The notes: generated from the sequence alone by a model not told the origin. Numbered from the stretch's first letter, positions 15,937-26,302 are shown. The stretch: 34,062 nt of DNA from Companilactobacillus suantsaicola (GCF_004745525.1 NZ_RKLY01000027.1:1-34062); one strand, 5' to 3'. A program made the numbers and translations.

Positions 15937-17605
15937 ATTTCATTCTTAACAGTTTTCTGATTCGGTCTACTTTTGAACCGACGATTTTATCAGCTAGTGA
16001 AGTCTTCAAAACTAAGTAGCCATAAATCACACCACCGAGTCCTGCTTCAAAGACTAACGCTACCATACTGATGACACGATCGGAATTGCCGACGAAGTGG
16101 AAAACTACCCAGTTGACGATCATGACTGAAACGAACATGATCAATGAGAACAAGATGATACCACTGATACGACGTGAAATTCGGCCTGTATCAAATGGAT
16201 AGATTGAATGTAATTCTCTCAACATTAGCCAAGAAACTACTCCCATACCGATACTAGTTGCAACCAATGGTCCGAATTCATGGAAAATTCCAATCATCGG
16301 CAGTTGTACAACCACCTTGGCGATGAAGCCATAAATGAAGTATTTGATGGCTAATCTATTACGATACAAAGCTTGCAAGACCGCGGATAAAACAGTAAAC
16401 AGGCCTAGCAAAATTGAAATCACCGATGAAAATTGGAGCATTAAAATACCAAGTGAATCATAACGATAAAATGTTGTCCACAATGGCTGAGCCACTGCAT
16501 ACATCCCTAGAGAAGCTGGAATCATAATGAAGAAAAAGAGTTCCAAAGTATTTGAAATTTGATCTTCAATCTTCCCTTTATTTCCCTTAGAATATAAGCC
16601 CGATAAAATCGGTACCGCAGTAACTGCCATCGCACTGGACAAGGAAACGATAATCATAATCAACTTATTAGCTTGGAAGCCAAAGAGTGAATAATAATTA
16701 TCTAGTTGAGCTGACGTCGCATTTACAAACATTCTCATAAATTGATTAAAAGTAGATTGGTCAAACAAATTAAAGAATGTTATACCCGCATCCAAGATAA
16801 TAAATGGAACCGCTTGTTCAAAAATTTCACGAGTAAAGTTTTTCTCATTAACATTCTCGGTCGGTTTACCATTGCGTGACAACTGACGCAGCCGTGGTAA
16901 CTTTTTCAAAATTGCTAAAATTAAAATACCGATAGCAACTGCCGCCCCGATAAAAGCCGCAAAAGTTGATTGAACAACCGCATTGATATAACTACCCTTA
17001 TTTACAACCATAATTAAATAAGTTGCAATCAACATATAAATCACACGAGCTATTTGCTCGATAAATTGCGAAATCGCTGACGGAGCCATATCTGAATAAC
17101 CTTGCAAGTATCCTCTTAGAATACTCAAGATTGGAATAATCAAAACGGCTACCGCCAAAGATTTAATAACCGGAATACTTCTTGGATCACCGTCAGTAAA
17201 TAATGTTGCTAACAGCGGTGCCCCAAAAAACATGATTGCTCCAAACAAAACACCCATAAAGGTCATGATCTTTAAACCATGCTTAAACAACTTATTACCA
17301 GTTGAATATTGATCGAGAGCATTGTAGTGAGAAATTTGCTTAGAAATTGCTCCAGGAATTCCTGCCGTTGAAACAATTAAAAAGAGACTATAAATATTAT
17401 ATCCCTTAGCAAACAACGCATTAGCGGCTGGATAATCTGACCCCATCCAGGCCATCCAAGGAATAATATAGATTGCTCCTAATATTCGAGAGAAAATACT
17501 ACCAGCTGTCATCCATGCTGAACCCTTCAGCATTGTATCTTGAGATGACGATTCTGGATTTAAAACTGGCATAACTTCATCATCATGGCTCTTATTTACG
17601 CCCAA
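15935..17605 (-). CDS. Lipid II flippase of MurJ/YtgP (SpoVB-related) type
   Basis: MOP-superfamily membrane protein expected to flip lipid-linked cell-wall precursors across the membrane. About 556 residues with 14 predicted helices. The N-terminal part (TMLKGSAWMTAGSIFSRILG and the IPGAISKQISHYNA segment) resembles Bacillus YtgP/MurJ and SpoVB rather than capsule-type Wzx proteins. I prefer a TTG start at 17605, eight bases after AAGGTGG; an in-frame GTG at 17617 falls within that site, and a start at a later internal Met (MPVLN) is possible. A TATAAT at 17637-17642 marks its promoter. It is monocistronic and ends inside the tandem hairpin array. Essentiality is likely but not certain, as other flippases may exist. 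Confidence 0.85.
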   Translation of the reverse strand: MGVNKSHDDEVMPVLNPESSSQDTMLKGSAWMTAGSIFSRILGAIYIIPWMAWMGSDYPAANALFAKGYNIYSLFLIVSTAGIPGAISKQISHYNALDQYSTGNKLFKHGLKIMTFMGVLFGAIMFFGAPLLATLFTDGDPRSIPVIKSLAVAVLIIPILSILRGYLQGYSDMAPSAISQFIEQIARVIYMLIATYLIMVVNKGSYINAVVQSTFAAFIGAAVAIGILILAILKKLPRLRQLSRNGKPTENVNEKNFTREIFEQAVPFIILDAGITFFNLFDQSTFNQFMRMFVNATSAQLDNYYSLFGFQANKLIMIIVSLSSAMAVTAVPILSGLYSKGNKGKIEDQISNTLELFFFIMIPASLGMYAVAQPLWTTFYRYDSLGILMLQFSSVISILLGLFTVLSAVLQALYRNRLAIKYFIYGFIAKVVVQLPMIGIFHEFGPLVATSIGMGVVSWLMLRELHSIYPFDTGRISRRISGIILFSLIMFVSVMIVNWVVFHFVGNSDRVISMVALVFEAGLGGVIYGYLVLKTSLADKIVGSKVDRIRKLLRMK

Positions 17606-17636
17606 AACATGCACCACCTTAAAAACTATCTTCTCA

Positions 17637-17642
17637 ATTATA
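17637..17642 (-). promoter_or_regulatory. -10 element of the flippase gene
   Basis: Perfect TATAAT on the minus strand about 30 bases before the start codon. No good -35 is visible 16-18 bases upstream. The rest of the 17618-17949 gap holds no gene or repeat that I can see, only the leuS terminator. Confidence 0.5.
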
Positions 17643-17904
17643 GCAAAGTATTCATCTTAAAAAATTTAAATTACTCTTAAATTCCTGAAATTGCAAATTA
17701 TTTCTATGCCAAAAAAAATTTAATTAGACAAATTGCCAATTTATTCGCTACTAACGATTGGTTTCACATGGTAAAATAATATTCGTTGGATATTTAGACC
17801 ATAAAATATTTTATTAAAACAAAAAGTAGTTTCATGCAATTATTCATTTACACACACGTATCAGCCCTCACCCTTTAATGTTCAGATAGTTTAATTATTC
17901 AACC

Positions 17905-17940
17905 AAAAAGGCCTCGGAAAAATTTCCGAAGCCTTTTTTT
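17905..17940 (-). terminator. leuS terminator
   Basis: On the minus strand AAAAAGGCTTCGGAAA pairs with TTTCCGAGGCC around an AATT loop, followed by T residues, just beyond the leuS stop codon. The flanking A run makes it symmetrical. Confidence 0.85.
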
Positions 17941-17949
17941 GTTGCGTTA

Positions 17950-20364
17950 CTATTTAACAACGATATTAACAATCTTGTTAGGAATAACGATTACTTTGAC
18001 GATATTTTTACCTTCAATGAATTTTTGAACTTTTTCATCGCTTGTAGCTAATTTCTCTAACTCATCTTTGGCTGTACCTGTAGCAACTTCTAATTTATCA
18101 CGAAGTTTACCATTAACTTGCACGATGATTTCAACTGTATCAGATACTAACTTACTTTCATCGAATGTTGGCCAAGCAGCATAAGAAATTGATTCTGAAT
18201 GACCAAACTTGTTCCAAAGTTCTTCCATCATATGTGGAGCGATTGGTGCAAGTAATTTAACTAACCCTTCAGCATAAGCTTTTGGCATCGTATCAACTTT
18301 ATGAGCTTCGTTAACGAAGACCATCATTTGTGAAATTGCAGTATTGAAGTGCAATGCATCATAATCTTCAGTAACTTTCTTAACGGTTTGATTGTAAATT
18401 TTATCAAGCTTACCGTCGTTTTCATCACTCAAGAAGCCATCACGAAGCGTTGAGTAATCATCATCATTGATGAAGAGATTCCAAACACGATCCAAGAACT
18501 TGCTTGAACCAGAAAGTCCATTTTCTGACCAGGCGATTGAGGCATCAAGTGGTCCCATGAACATTTCATAAGTTCTTAACGTATCGGCACCATATTGTTC
18601 AACGACATCGTCAGGGTTAACAACGTTACCCTTTGATTTAGACATTTTCTCGTGACCTTTACCAAGAATCATCCCTTGGTTAAAGAGTTTTTGGAATGGT
18701 TCCTTAGTTGGAACGACCCCTAGATCGTAAAGCACCTTGTGCCAGAAACGTGCATAGAGTAAGTGAAGTACAGCGTGTTCTGCACCACCGATATAAAGAT
18801 CAACTGGCAACCATTGTTTCAATAGATCGTAGTCAGCAAGTTTTTCATCGTTATGTGGATCAATGTATCTCAAGTAGTACCATGATGAACCGGCCCATTG
18901 TGGCATTGTGTTAGTCTCACGACGACCTTTACGACCATTTTTATCAACTACATTGACCCAGTCAGTCAAGTTAGCTAATGGGCTTTCACCAGTACCAGAT
19001 GGCTTGATGTCATCATCTTCTGGCAATTTAAGTGGTAATTCATCTTCAGGAACTAGTGAAGTTGTACCATCTTCCCAATGGATGACAGGAATTGGTTCAC
19101 CCCAATATCTTTGACGAGAGAAAACCCAATCACGCAAACGGTAGTTAACTTTCTTTTCACCAATACCCTTATCTTCAAGGTATTCAACCATTCGATTGAT
19201 GGCATCTTCCTTGTTCAAGCCGTCAAGAAAATCAGAATTGATGTGCTTACCGTCACCAGTAATTGCACCATCATCAAGATTTCCTTCGATAACTTGTTTC
19301 ATTGGTAAATCAAATTTCTTAGCGAAGGCAAAATCACGATCATCATGGGCTGGAACGGCCATTACAGCACCGGTACCATAAGTTACTAGAACATAATCAG
19401 AGATCCAAACGGGGATCTTTTCACCGTTTACTGGGTTAATAGCATATGCACCAGTGAAGACACCAGTCTTTTCATCGTTTAAGTCAGTTCTATCCAAATC
19501 AGACTTGTGTGACACTTCTTCTTTATATGCATCCACAGCAGCTTTTTGTTCAGGAGTTGTGATTTGATCAACTAACTCGTGTTCTGGAGCAAGCACCATG
19601 TATTGCACACCAAAGGCTGTATCCGGTCTAGTTGTAAAGATGTTAACTTTTTGCTCATGGCCAACTAATGGGAATGTGATTTGAGCACCAACTGAACGAC
19701 CGATCCAGTTTCTTTGCATTTCCTTGATACTTTCAGGCCAGTCGATGTCATCCAAATCATCGATCAAACGGTCAGCATAAGCTGTGATCTTGAGCATCCA
19801 TTGACGCATTGGCTTTCTAATAACTGGGAAACCACCACGTTCAGTTTTTCCGTCGATGATCTCTTCGTTAGCAACAACTGTTCCTAAATCTGGTGACCAG
19901 TTAACGGGAACTTCTGCTTCATAAGCCAAACCTTTTTTATACATTTGTTCAAAGATCCATTGTGTCCATTTGTAGAACTTAGGATCAGTTGTTTGAACTT
20001 CACGGTCCCAATCATATGAGAAACCAAGTGAATTGATTTGACGTTTGAAGTTTTGAATATTCTTCTCAGTGAAGTCGGCTGGCGTGTGTCCAGTGTTTAG
20101 AGCATATTGTTCAGCTGGTAGTCCAAAGGCATCAAAACCCATTGGATGCAAAACATTGTATCCTTGAGCACGTTTCATACGAGCAATGATATCAGTAGCT
20201 GTATATCCTTCAGGATGTCCCACGTGAAGTCCTTGGCCTGATGGATATGGGAACATATCTAAGGCATAAAAGTTCTTCTTCTTGGGATCATTAGTAGTCT
20301 TAAAAGTATCGTGTTCCTTCCAATACTTTTGCCATTTCTTTTCAACGGTATTGTGATTGTACAT
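17950..20364 (-). CDS. leuS: Leucyl-tRNA synthetase
   Basis: Charges tRNA-Leu with leucine. 804 residues, normal for bacterial class I LeuRS. The HIGH motif is HVGH at 47-50, in [15 protein letters not shown]. The CP1 editing domain has TTRPDTAFG and a later DDRDFAFA segment. Motif [14 protein letters not shown] follows at about residue 580, and the C-terminal tRNA-binding domain ends [20 protein letters not shown] lies directly before the ATG. Expression is controlled by a T-box leader at 20382-20606 whose promoter sits in the end of the neighbouring glucosaminidase gene. Confidence 0.98.
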   Translation of the reverse strand: MYNHNTVEKKWQKYWKEHDTFKTTNDPKKKNFYALDMFPYPSGQGLHVGHPEGYTATDIIARMKRAQGYNVLHPMGFDAFGLPAEQYALNTGHTPADFTEKNIQNFKRQINSLGFSYDWDREVQTTDPKFYKWTQWIFEQMYKKGLAYEAEVPVNWSPDLGTVVANEEIIDGKTERGGFPVIRKPMRQWMLKITAYADRLIDDLDDIDWPESIKEMQRNWIGRSVGAQITFPLVGHEQKVNIFTTRPDTAFGVQYMVLAPEHELVDQITTPEQKAAVDAYKEEVSHKSDLDRTDLNDEKTGVFTGAYAINPVNGEKIPVWISDYVLVTYGTGAVMAVPAHDDRDFAFAKKFDLPMKQVIEGNLDDGAITGDGKHINSDFLDGLNKEDAINRMVEYLEDKGIGEKKVNYRLRDWVFSRQRYWGEPIPVIHWEDGTTSLVPEDELPLKLPEDDDIKPSGTGESPLANLTDWVNVVDKNGRKGRRETNTMPQWAGSSWYYLRYIDPHNDEKLADYDLLKQWLPVDLYIGGAEHAVLHLLYARFWHKVLYDLGVVPTKEPFQKLFNQGMILGKGHEKMSKSKGNVVNPDDVVEQYGADTLRTYEMFMGPLDASIAWSENGLSGSSKFLDRVWNLFINDDDYSTLRDGFLSDENDGKLDKIYNQTVKKVTEDYDALHFNTAISQMMVFVNEAHKVDTMPKAYAEGLVKLLAPIAPHMMEELWNKFGHSESISYAAWPTFDESKLVSDTVEIIVQVNGKLRDKLEVATGTAKDELEKLATSDEKVQKFIEGKNIVKVIVIPNKIVNIVVK

Positions 20365-20381
20365 AAATTCTCCTCCTATAC

Positions 20382-20606
20382 AAAAAAAGTCCTATGATTA
20401 TAAAATCATAGGACGAGTTATCGCGTTACCACCTAAGTTCCGCACTAAATAAGTACGACTCTTGAAATCCTTAACACGGATTAGATGTAGTTACTTACTT
20501 AGTTTCGGCAACTATGATAAGTGGACGAGTTCGAAAATAAGAAGCTACGCATTCACATCCCCATGCGCTTTCTTAACAGTCTTCCTAAAATCTACTACTT
20601 CCATTG
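20382..20606 (-). ncRNA. T-box riboswitch, leucine-specific
   Basis: Leader RNA that reads uncharged tRNA-Leu and prevents termination before leuS. The conserved T-box AGGTGGTAACGCG is at 20422-20434. It is followed by the terminator hairpin 20389-20414 (GTCCTATGATT/AATCATAGGAC) and seven T residues. Stem I begins AGTAGATTTTAGG. The likely specifier is CTC at 20527-20529, in CGAACTCGTCC, a leucine codon followed by a purine as usual. Boundaries are approximate. Confidence 0.92.
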
Positions 20607-20612
20607 ATTAGT

Positions 20613-20641
20613 ATTCTATACCAATAATGTAGTTCCGACAA
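20613..20641 (-). promoter_or_regulatory. leuS T-box promoter inside upstream gene end
   Basis: TTGTCG, 17-base spacer and TAGAAT on the minus strand. The -35 and spacer lie within the last codons of the glucosaminidase gene and the -10 spans its stop. Transcription would start near 20606, at the base of T-box stem I. Confidence 0.6.
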
Positions 20642-21866
20642 CCAATAAATCTGAATTTAAGTTATTTAACTTCTTTAAATTGTCAACTGTTGTTCCAGCA
20701 CTATTAGCAATCGACTCCAATGTATCACCATCTTGAACCGTTACAGACTGAGGTTCTTGGGCTTTATCGTAATCGTTTTGGACATTGATCGTATCAGTAT
20801 TTTCACTTGGATCATATTTCTTAACGCCATTACGTTCGTCTTGAACAACCACTGGTGCTTGTGAATCTTCATAAGCATCCCCGACACTGCCAGTATCTTC
20901 TTTAACAGCAGAAGTATTGACCATAATCGTATTGTTATCATTTGTAGACGTCGTTGATTGTGACAATGGATTACCATCAGCACCAATAATTTGAGTAATA
21001 ATTAAAGTTTTACCAGGATAAATATAATTATTAGTCTTTAAATTATTAATACTCATTAAATCTTCAAGTGAAATATTAAATTTATCCGCGATTGATTGCA
21101 AAGTGTCCCCTTGAGCAACCGTGTAAGTTTTATCCTTACTAGTTGTATCAGTATCAAACTGGGTCAAATTGTACTTTTCAATCAAACTGTTTAACTTATC
21201 AGCATAAGTCGTATCGGTCGCATAACGGCCAGTCAAAAATTTTGTAGCATCTTTATAAGAAGTTGTGTTACTCTTCCAAGCTCCGGCGTACAATTGTGAA
21301 TTGCCAGTTGTTCCGCCTCTTAACAAGGAAACGTAATCTTCAAGTGACTCCTTATATGATGGATACTTCCTAAAGTTGGAACTGATTGAATACAAATTAC
21401 CAGTTCCATCATCTTCTTGGGTACCCATATTAACAGATTGACCATCATACTCACCCTTAATACCAAAGAGATTGTAATTAGGTGCACTCGCTAAACCACT
21501 AGTACCCCAGCCACTTTCAATCATTGCTTGGGCAATCATGACCGAAGCGTACAAGTCATTGTTTGAAGCTAATTTACGTGCTGAATTACCAATATAGTCC
21601 AAGAACTGTTGGTCACCTGCACCTTTAGAGGTAATTTGTTTAGTAATTACTGAATTTTGAGACAATAAATTATTTACAGATAATGCCTCAGCTTTAACTG
21701 GAGTTGGAGCAGCAATATCGGCAATCTCAACTACGGTTGCTCCGACAAACATACTAGAACCCAAAATGGTCATGTTTTTGCGGAAGTTTGCATTCTTTAT
21801 TTTTTTATTATTTAATCTAGTCAAGCGACTGTCTTCGCTTTTTCTTTCTCGACGTGTAATAACCAT
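20616..21866 (-). CDS. LysM-containing GH73 glucosaminidase (peptidoglycan hydrolase)
   Basis: Secreted cell-wall hydrolase that probably cleaves the glycan strands during growth or separation. A basic N-terminal stretch precedes a hydrophobic signal segment (about 32-52) and a likely cleavage near VKAEA (58-62). The GH73/LytG-type domain spans about 85-245, with catalytic Glu117 in MIAQAMIESGWGTS and the NLFGIKG motif. Two LysM peptidoglycan-binding repeats lie at about 253-297 and 369-413, separated by an acidic, Thr/Asn-rich linker. I chose ATG 21866 (416 residues); a TTG at 21887 overlaps the GAGGGAG site. No terminator separates it from the leuS leader, so read-through transcripts would meet the T-box terminator. 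Confidence 0.88.
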   Translation of the reverse strand: MVITRRERKSEDSRLTRLNNKKIKNANFRKNMTILGSSMFVGATVVEIADIAAPTPVKAEALSVNNLLSQNSVITKQITSKGAGDQQFLDYIGNSARKLASNNDLYASVMIAQAMIESGWGTSGLASAPNYNLFGIKGEYDGQSVNMGTQEDDGTGNLYSISSNFRKYPSYKESLEDYVSLLRGGTTGNSQLYAGAWKSNTTSYKDATKFLTGRYATDTTYADKLNSLIEKYNLTQFDTDTTSKDKTYTVAQGDTLQSIADKFNISLEDLMSINNLKTNNYIYPGKTLIITQIIGADGNPLSQSTTSTNDNNTIMVNTSAVKEDTGSVGDAYEDSQAPVVVQDERNGVKKYDPSENTDTINVQNDYDKAQEPQSVTVQDGDTLESIANSAGTTVDNLKKLNNLNSDLLVVGTTLLV

Positions 21867-21947
21867 AAGTATTTTGCTCTCCCTCAAAATCTTTATACTT
21901 TATTATATTTCTTAACAAAAACTTAAACAATAGAGAGATTAAAAATT

Positions 21948-22598
21948 ATGAAAATAACTCAAAAATTATCCATTTTGGATATCTTTTTGGCATTATTCTT
22001 CGTCTTTTGGACGGCGAACGTTGCCTTAAAAACAAAGCTCATTACATCTTTTGATCAAGCACTGATTCAACAATTTTATCACCACAACGATTGGTCCCTT
22101 AATATTTTTAAACCGATTACAAACATGGGTGACACAATTCCTACAATATTACTGGCGACTATATTTTTTATAATTTTAATTTGTAAAAAATATTATTATG
22201 CTGGAATATTTTTAGTATTGAATAAAGTCGTTGTTGCGCTCTTAAATAGCCTAATAAAAAACATAATGGATCGACCTCGACCAAGTCATCACCATTATGT
22301 TTATGCAGGTGGCTTCAGTTACCCTAGTGGGCATTCAGCCAGCTCGTTTGCGTTATACATCTCACTTCTAATTATCAGTTTCTTCATTATAAAGAAAACT
22401 TCAATCAAATTTATCATCAGTATCCTTGCAATAATCGCGGTAGTTTTAGTCGGCTTCAGTCGAATTTTTCTCGGCGTTCACTATCCGAGTGATGTGTTAG
22501 GTGGATATACTTTAGCAGCTACTATCCTAACCTTTAATACTCTATTGTTCAGAGCCAAGAATCTTTCTATTCTTCAGCTCAAAGGCATTCAAAATTAA
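21948..22598 (+). CDS. PAP2-family membrane phosphatase
   Basis: Probably a lipid phosphatase such as an undecaprenyl-diphosphate or phosphatidylglycerol-phosphate phosphatase. The 216-residue protein has about six helices and the full acid-phosphatase signature: Lys104 and Arg109 in KNIMDRPRP, PSGHSAS at 126-132, and SRIFLGVHYPSD at 171-182. The active site would face outward. The ribosome-binding site AGAGAG is weak. It diverges from the glucosaminidase gene, and its last 57 bases overlap the convergent MFS gene. Substrate cannot be told from sequence. Confidence 0.87.
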   Translation: MKITQKLSILDIFLALFFVFWTANVALKTKLITSFDQALIQQFYHHNDWSLNIFKPITNMGDTIPTILLATIFFIILICKKYYYAGIFLVLNKVVVALLNSLIKNIMDRPRPSHHHYVYAGGFSYPSGHSASSFALYISLLIISFFIIKKTSIKFIISILAIIAVVLVGFSRIFLGVHYPSDVLGGYTLAATILTFNTLLFRAKNLSILQLKGIQN

Positions 22599-24020
22599 AC
22601 CCAACACTAATAATACAAGAGAAGCGACGTAAATATTGTGCAATCCAGAAAAAAGAATTTGTCGCATTTTGGGCAAAAGCTCATGTGGCAACGAATTAGC
22701 CGTTTGTGGATCAATCAGCTTATTCATCATATCGACTGAAATATTCTTATTTTCTGCTGCACCTTTGGCTAAAGCAGTATTCAAAATGATTCCGTAAACT
22801 GAAACCATCATTGATTGACCAATAGTTCTCAATAAAGTATTGAAACTAGTTGCTACCCCAACATTTTCTGGTTCAACAACGGTCTGTGCCGTTACGGTTG
22901 TCGTTGTGATCGTTAAACCAAATCCTAAACCGGCGACAGCGGCCAAACTACAGAAATAAATAAATGGTGTTGTTGGTCCAGCCATTAATAACAAGCCATT
23001 AGCAATTGCTAAGAAAAATAAACTAATGTAAATGACTCTATTCGGAGCCATTTTTTTGATTAAGGTTCCAGCCCAGAATGATCCGAAAATCCAAACAATT
23101 GAACTTGGTGTAACGGCGAATCCTCCCATTGAAGGACTAAGTCCGAGAATTCCTTGCATCCAAGTAGGAATGTAGGCTTCAAAGCCAATCAAGAAACCAC
23201 TGACGATCAATGCTAATAAGTTCTGAATAACGAAAGTTTTATTCTTAAATAATTCCAATGGCAAAATTGGGTCTTTAACTCTTTTTTCTGTCTTAATAAA
23301 CAAGAAAATTGAAATGAGTGACACCAATATTAATACTACGGTCAAAATTGCTTTGCCACTACCGATATTTTGTAATGCTAACATCAAAGGCAACAAGACG
23401 AAAATCAATAAAACTGTTCCGGTATAATCGATGCTTAATTTCTCATGTTCACGTTTTTCTTCCTTAAAGAAGAACCAGATTAAGCCCATCGTCAACAATC
23501 CAACTGGTAAATTGATCAAGAAAACCCAGTGCCAGCTTAATTGTTCAACGATAAAACCACCTAATAAAGGAGCAATAATTGCTGCAATTCCCCATGCGGA
23601 CCCATTAAATCCTAAAACTTTGGCTCTTTTTTCAAGGGGATAAATGTCCGCGATAATTGTAAAAGTCAGTGGTTGAATCGCCCCTGAACCAATTCCTTGA
23701 ACCACCCGAGCTAAAATTAGCGTCAACATTGAATTTGACATAGCGCACAACGTCGATCCGATGACAAACAAAACTAAACCAATCATCAAAACTGGTTTAC
23801 GTCCGACAATATCGGATAATTTTCCGTAAATCGGTGTCGCAACTGCAGTCATTAATAAGTAAATTGAGAAAACCCAATTCATCAGACTGACTCCATGCAG
23901 ACTTCCAATTATCGTTGGCATGGCTGTCGAGACGATTGTCCCTTCAATAGCTGTCATAAAGGTTGCGATAAAGACCGCAATTGTAACAATGACTACATTT
24001 GATTGATTCTTTTGTTCCAT
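22542..24020 (-). CDS. DHA2-family MFS drug exporter (14 helices)
   Basis: Proton-driven efflux pump of the EmrB/QacA type. 492 residues with about 14 hydrophobic helices. The first-helix motif reads FMTAIEGTIVSTAMPTI, the loop 2-3 motif YGKLSDIVGRKPVL is standard, and RVVQGIGSGAIQPL is the motif B/C region. I chose ATG 24020 (MEQKNQS) because GGGAGGG lies just upstream; the reading frame stays open to 24092 through the metK terminator. It lies downstream of metK on the same strand, so low-level read-through is possible. Its 3' end overlaps the PAP2 gene on the other strand. Substrates unknown. Confidence 0.88.
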   Translation of the reverse strand: MEQKNQSNVVIVTIAVFIATFMTAIEGTIVSTAMPTIIGSLHGVSLMNWVFSIYLLMTAVATPIYGKLSDIVGRKPVLMIGLVLFVIGSTLCAMSNSMLTLILARVVQGIGSGAIQPLTFTIIADIYPLEKRAKVLGFNGSAWGIAAIIAPLLGGFIVEQLSWHWVFLINLPVGLLTMGLIWFFFKEEKREHEKLSIDYTGTVLLIFVLLPLMLALQNIGSGKAILTVVLILVSLISIFLFIKTEKRVKDPILPLELFKNKTFVIQNLLALIVSGFLIGFEAYIPTWMQGILGLSPSMGGFAVTPSSIVWIFGSFWAGTLIKKMAPNRVIYISLFFLAIANGLLLMAGPTTPFIYFCSLAAVAGLGFGLTITTTTVTAQTVVEPENVGVATSFNTLLRTIGQSMMVSVYGIILNTALAKGAAENKNISVDMMNKLIDPQTANSLPHELLPKMRQILFSGLHNIYVASLVLLVLGLILNAFELKNRKILGSEQ

Positions 24021-24037
24021 ATAAATAAACCCTCCCA

Positions 24038-24084
24038 TAAAAAAAGAGACGTTTCCAAAAAGTTTGCCTTTAAGGAACGCCTCT
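24038..24084 (-). terminator. metK terminator
   Basis: On the minus strand AGAGGCGTTCC and GGAAACGTCTCT form a stem around a long loop, followed by seven T residues, 12 bases after the metK stop codon and before the exporter gene. Confidence 0.75.
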
Positions 24085-24095
24085 GTAATCACCGA

Positions 24096-25292
24096 CTAAA
24101 TTTTCAAGAAACTCTTAATATCATTAACTTTATCAAGTTTTTCCCATGGTAAATCGATATCTGTACGTCCGAAGTGACCATATGCGGCCGTCTTCTTATA
24201 AATTGGTCTTTGTAGATCCAACATTTTGATGATACCTAGTGGACGTAAGTCGAAAAATTGTTTGATACAGTCAACAATTTGCTCTTCTGAATAATCACTA
24301 GTACCAAAAGTATCAACGTGAATTGATACTGGTCTTGCTACACCAATGGCATAAGCAATTTGGATTTCCATTTTTTCAGCCACACCTGCTGCAACAAGGT
24401 TTTTAGCGATGTATCTAGCGGCGTAACTAGCTGAACGGTCAACTTTAGTAGCATCTTTACCTGAAAAGGCACCACCACCGTGACGAGCAAAGCCACCGTA
24501 TGTGTCAACGATAACTTTACGTCCAGTTAAACCGGAATCTCCTTCTGGTCCACCAATAACAAAGCGACCAGTAGGATTGATTAGAATCTTTGTGTTGTCA
24601 TCCATCATGTTGCTTGGAACAACTTCATCAATAACATATTTCTTGATGTCTTTTTTAACTTGGTCTAAGCTTGCGTCAGCTTTGTGTTGAGTACTCAAAA
24701 CAATTGTATCAACACGTACTGGATGATCATTTCCATCATATTCGATGGTAACTTGAGATTTTGCATCTGGCATTAAGTAAGGAATCGTACCATTCTTTCT
24801 AACTTCAGCGGTTTTTCTCATCAACTTATGAGCTAGAGAAATTGGTAATGGCATGAATTCTTTAGTTTCATTAGTAGCGAAACCGAAAACAAAACCTTGA
24901 TCACCGGCACCGATTTGATCCAATGGGTCGACGTCCTTTAAGTTATCACGTTTTTCAAGCGCGTCATTTACACCTTGGGCAATATCAGGAGATTGTTCAT
25001 CTAGTGCTACCAATACGGCACAACTATTACCATCAAATCCTGGATTAGTGCCATCGTAGCCAATATCCGTAATGGTCTTACGAACGACGCTTTGAATATC
25101 AACATATGCGGTAGTTGATATTTCTCCCACAACTAGTACTAAACCAGTTGTAACGGTTGTTTCGCACGCAACACGTGCATCTTTATCCTTTGCTAAAATA
25201 GCATCGAGAATTGCATCACTTATTTGATCAGCAACTTTATCTGGATGTCCTTCTGAAACTGATTCAGAAGTAAATAAATAATTTTTTGACAT
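24096..25292 (-). CDS. metK: S-adenosylmethionine synthetase
   Basis: Makes SAM from methionine and ATP, supplying methyl groups for most methylation in the cell. 398 residues, the usual size. Signatures include [16 protein letters not shown] near the start, the ATP motif [12 protein letters not shown] around residue 120, and the P-loop-like [16 protein letters not shown] near residue 270. The leader carries an SMK-box (SAM-III) riboswitch in which the ribosome-binding site AAGGTGG takes part in the SAM-dependent pairing, so translation should fall when SAM is plentiful. Confidence 0.98.
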   Translation of the reverse strand: MSKNYLFTSESVSEGHPDKVADQISDAILDAILAKDKDARVACETTVTTGLVLVVGEISTTAYVDIQSVVRKTITDIGYDGTNPGFDGNSCAVLVALDEQSPDIAQGVNDALEKRDNLKDVDPLDQIGAGDQGFVFGFATNETKEFMPLPISLAHKLMRKTAEVRKNGTIPYLMPDAKSQVTIEYDGNDHPVRVDTIVLSTQHKADASLDQVKKDIKKYVIDEVVPSNMMDDNTKILINPTGRFVIGGPEGDSGLTGRKVIVDTYGGFARHGGGAFSGKDATKVDRSASYAARYIAKNLVAAGVAEKMEIQIAYAIGVARPVSIHVDTFGTSDYSEEQIVDCIKQFFDLRPLGIIKMLDLQRPIYKKTAAYGHFGRTDIDLPWEKLDKVNDIKSFLKI

Positions 25293-25299
25293 GTTTTCT

Positions 25300-25367
25300 T
25301 TCCACCTTTTCGGTTACAGGGCTTCTCCTCGCAAAAAAGGATCCCATCAGGAACCTCTTAACAGGTT
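25300..25367 (-). ncRNA. SMK-box (SAM-III) riboswitch
   Basis: The minus strand shows GAGGTTCCTGATGGGATCC, then GAGGAGAAGCCC and TGTAACCGAAAAGGTGGAAAG. This matches the Enterococcus SMK fold, whose core has GTTCC, a helix, then TGTAACCGAAAGG before GGAA. AAGGTGG (25302-25308) is the metK ribosome-binding site. A small hairpin AACCT/AGGTT at 25352-25367 precedes it and may be the alternative pairing. Recognition was by eye. Confidence 0.88.
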
Positions 25368-25386
25368 AACACAAAACAGAGATGTT

Positions 25387-25415
25387 TTCATAAAAAAACT
25401 GTAATTGACGTTAAA
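25387..25415 (-). promoter_or_regulatory. metK promoter candidate
   Basis: TTTAAC, 17-base spacer, TATGAA on the minus strand, just upstream of the riboswitch. Moderate match to consensus. Confidence 0.45.
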
Positions 25416-25458
25416 CTTTTTCTACATTAATATGATTTTATAAACCAGAGGAGTACTC

Positions 25459-26133
25459 ATGACCAATTTAAAATCTAAAAAATTATTAATATCTTTCATG
25501 GAATTTATAAGCTATCACATATTTCCATTTATCTTTATTTTTGTAAATGATCTTCATAACTATTCAATCAACGGCTTCTTGATCATTATGGTGGCGATGG
25601 TTGCACTTTATAAGGATTACATCCTACAACTCAATCCTAATAGGTACTTTCACATCTTATATAGTGTCATTTATCTAATTGTTGCCATTTTATCACTCAG
25701 TTCACTCAACAAATTTGTCATCATTTTGATCTTTGCACAATTAGTCTTCCTATACTTAGTCAAGTACTTGCCAGATAATTATCAAAACTATCGTCCCTTG
25801 ATTGAGAACTTTGTCGTACCAAGTTTCATGTCAATTGCGTTAGCGTTTACCTATATGCATTTTATCTCAATTAACTTTGTTGTACCACTGCTTTTGATAA
25901 ACTTAGCTAGCGTTTTGATCAATTATTTTGAAGGAAAAATTACTGACTATATTCAAATTGGTGCCTTGTCTGTTTTGGCTTTGATCTTGTTTGCTTTAAA
26001 GTATATTAATTTGATCACGGCGATTGTTATCGTGGTATTTGTTTTATTAATGTCTTTACTGAAAAGGTATCATGGGTTTTCAGAGCCAAACTTGTTTTAT
26101 CGGATTGTGGGAAATATTATTTTGATCATCTAG
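25459..26133 (+). CDS. Polytopic membrane protein of unknown function
   Basis: 224 residues, nearly all hydrophobic, with about seven to eight predicted helices separated by very short loops. Charged residues are few: a basic N-terminus (NLKSKK), KYLPDNYQNYR near residue 105 and LLKRYHGFSEPN near the C-terminus. No motif known to me is present. GAGGAG precedes the ATG. It diverges from metK and is followed by a strong terminator, so it is transcribed alone. It may be a small transporter or an integral scaffold; I cannot assign it. Confidence 0.75.
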   Translation: MTNLKSKKLLISFMEFISYHIFPFIFIFVNDLHNYSINGFLIIMVAMVALYKDYILQLNPNRYFHILYSVIYLIVAILSLSSLNKFVIILIFAQLVFLYLVKYLPDNYQNYRPLIENFVVPSFMSIALAFTYMHFISINFVVPLLLINLASVLINYFEGKITDYIQIGALSVLALILFALKYINLITAIVIVVFVLLMSLLKRYHGFSEPNLFYRIVGNIILII

Positions 26134-26168
26134 TTTCAAGCATTATTTATATTTATATCAACTATTCC

Positions 26169-26213
26169 AAGGTCGTACTAACTAGATTTTTTAGTTAGTA
26201 CGACCTTCTTATT
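26169..26213 (+). terminator. Terminator after membrane protein gene
   Basis: AAGGTCGTACTAACTA pairs with TTAGTTAGTACGACCTT around a T-rich loop; the following stretch is T-rich. Confidence 0.85.
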
Positions 26214-26302
26214 TTGCAAATCTAAAATTAAATTCAATATTTACAATTTTCTTTGCAAATATTTGATATACTTTTTTTGAATAAAAACACGGAGGAATTA
26301 TC

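Noticed and set aside
20411-20531. AACTCGTCC occurring twice in the leuS leader
   Set aside because: One copy is the specifier region and the other follows the T-box. Nine bases shared in an AT-rich leader may be chance and I can give it no role.
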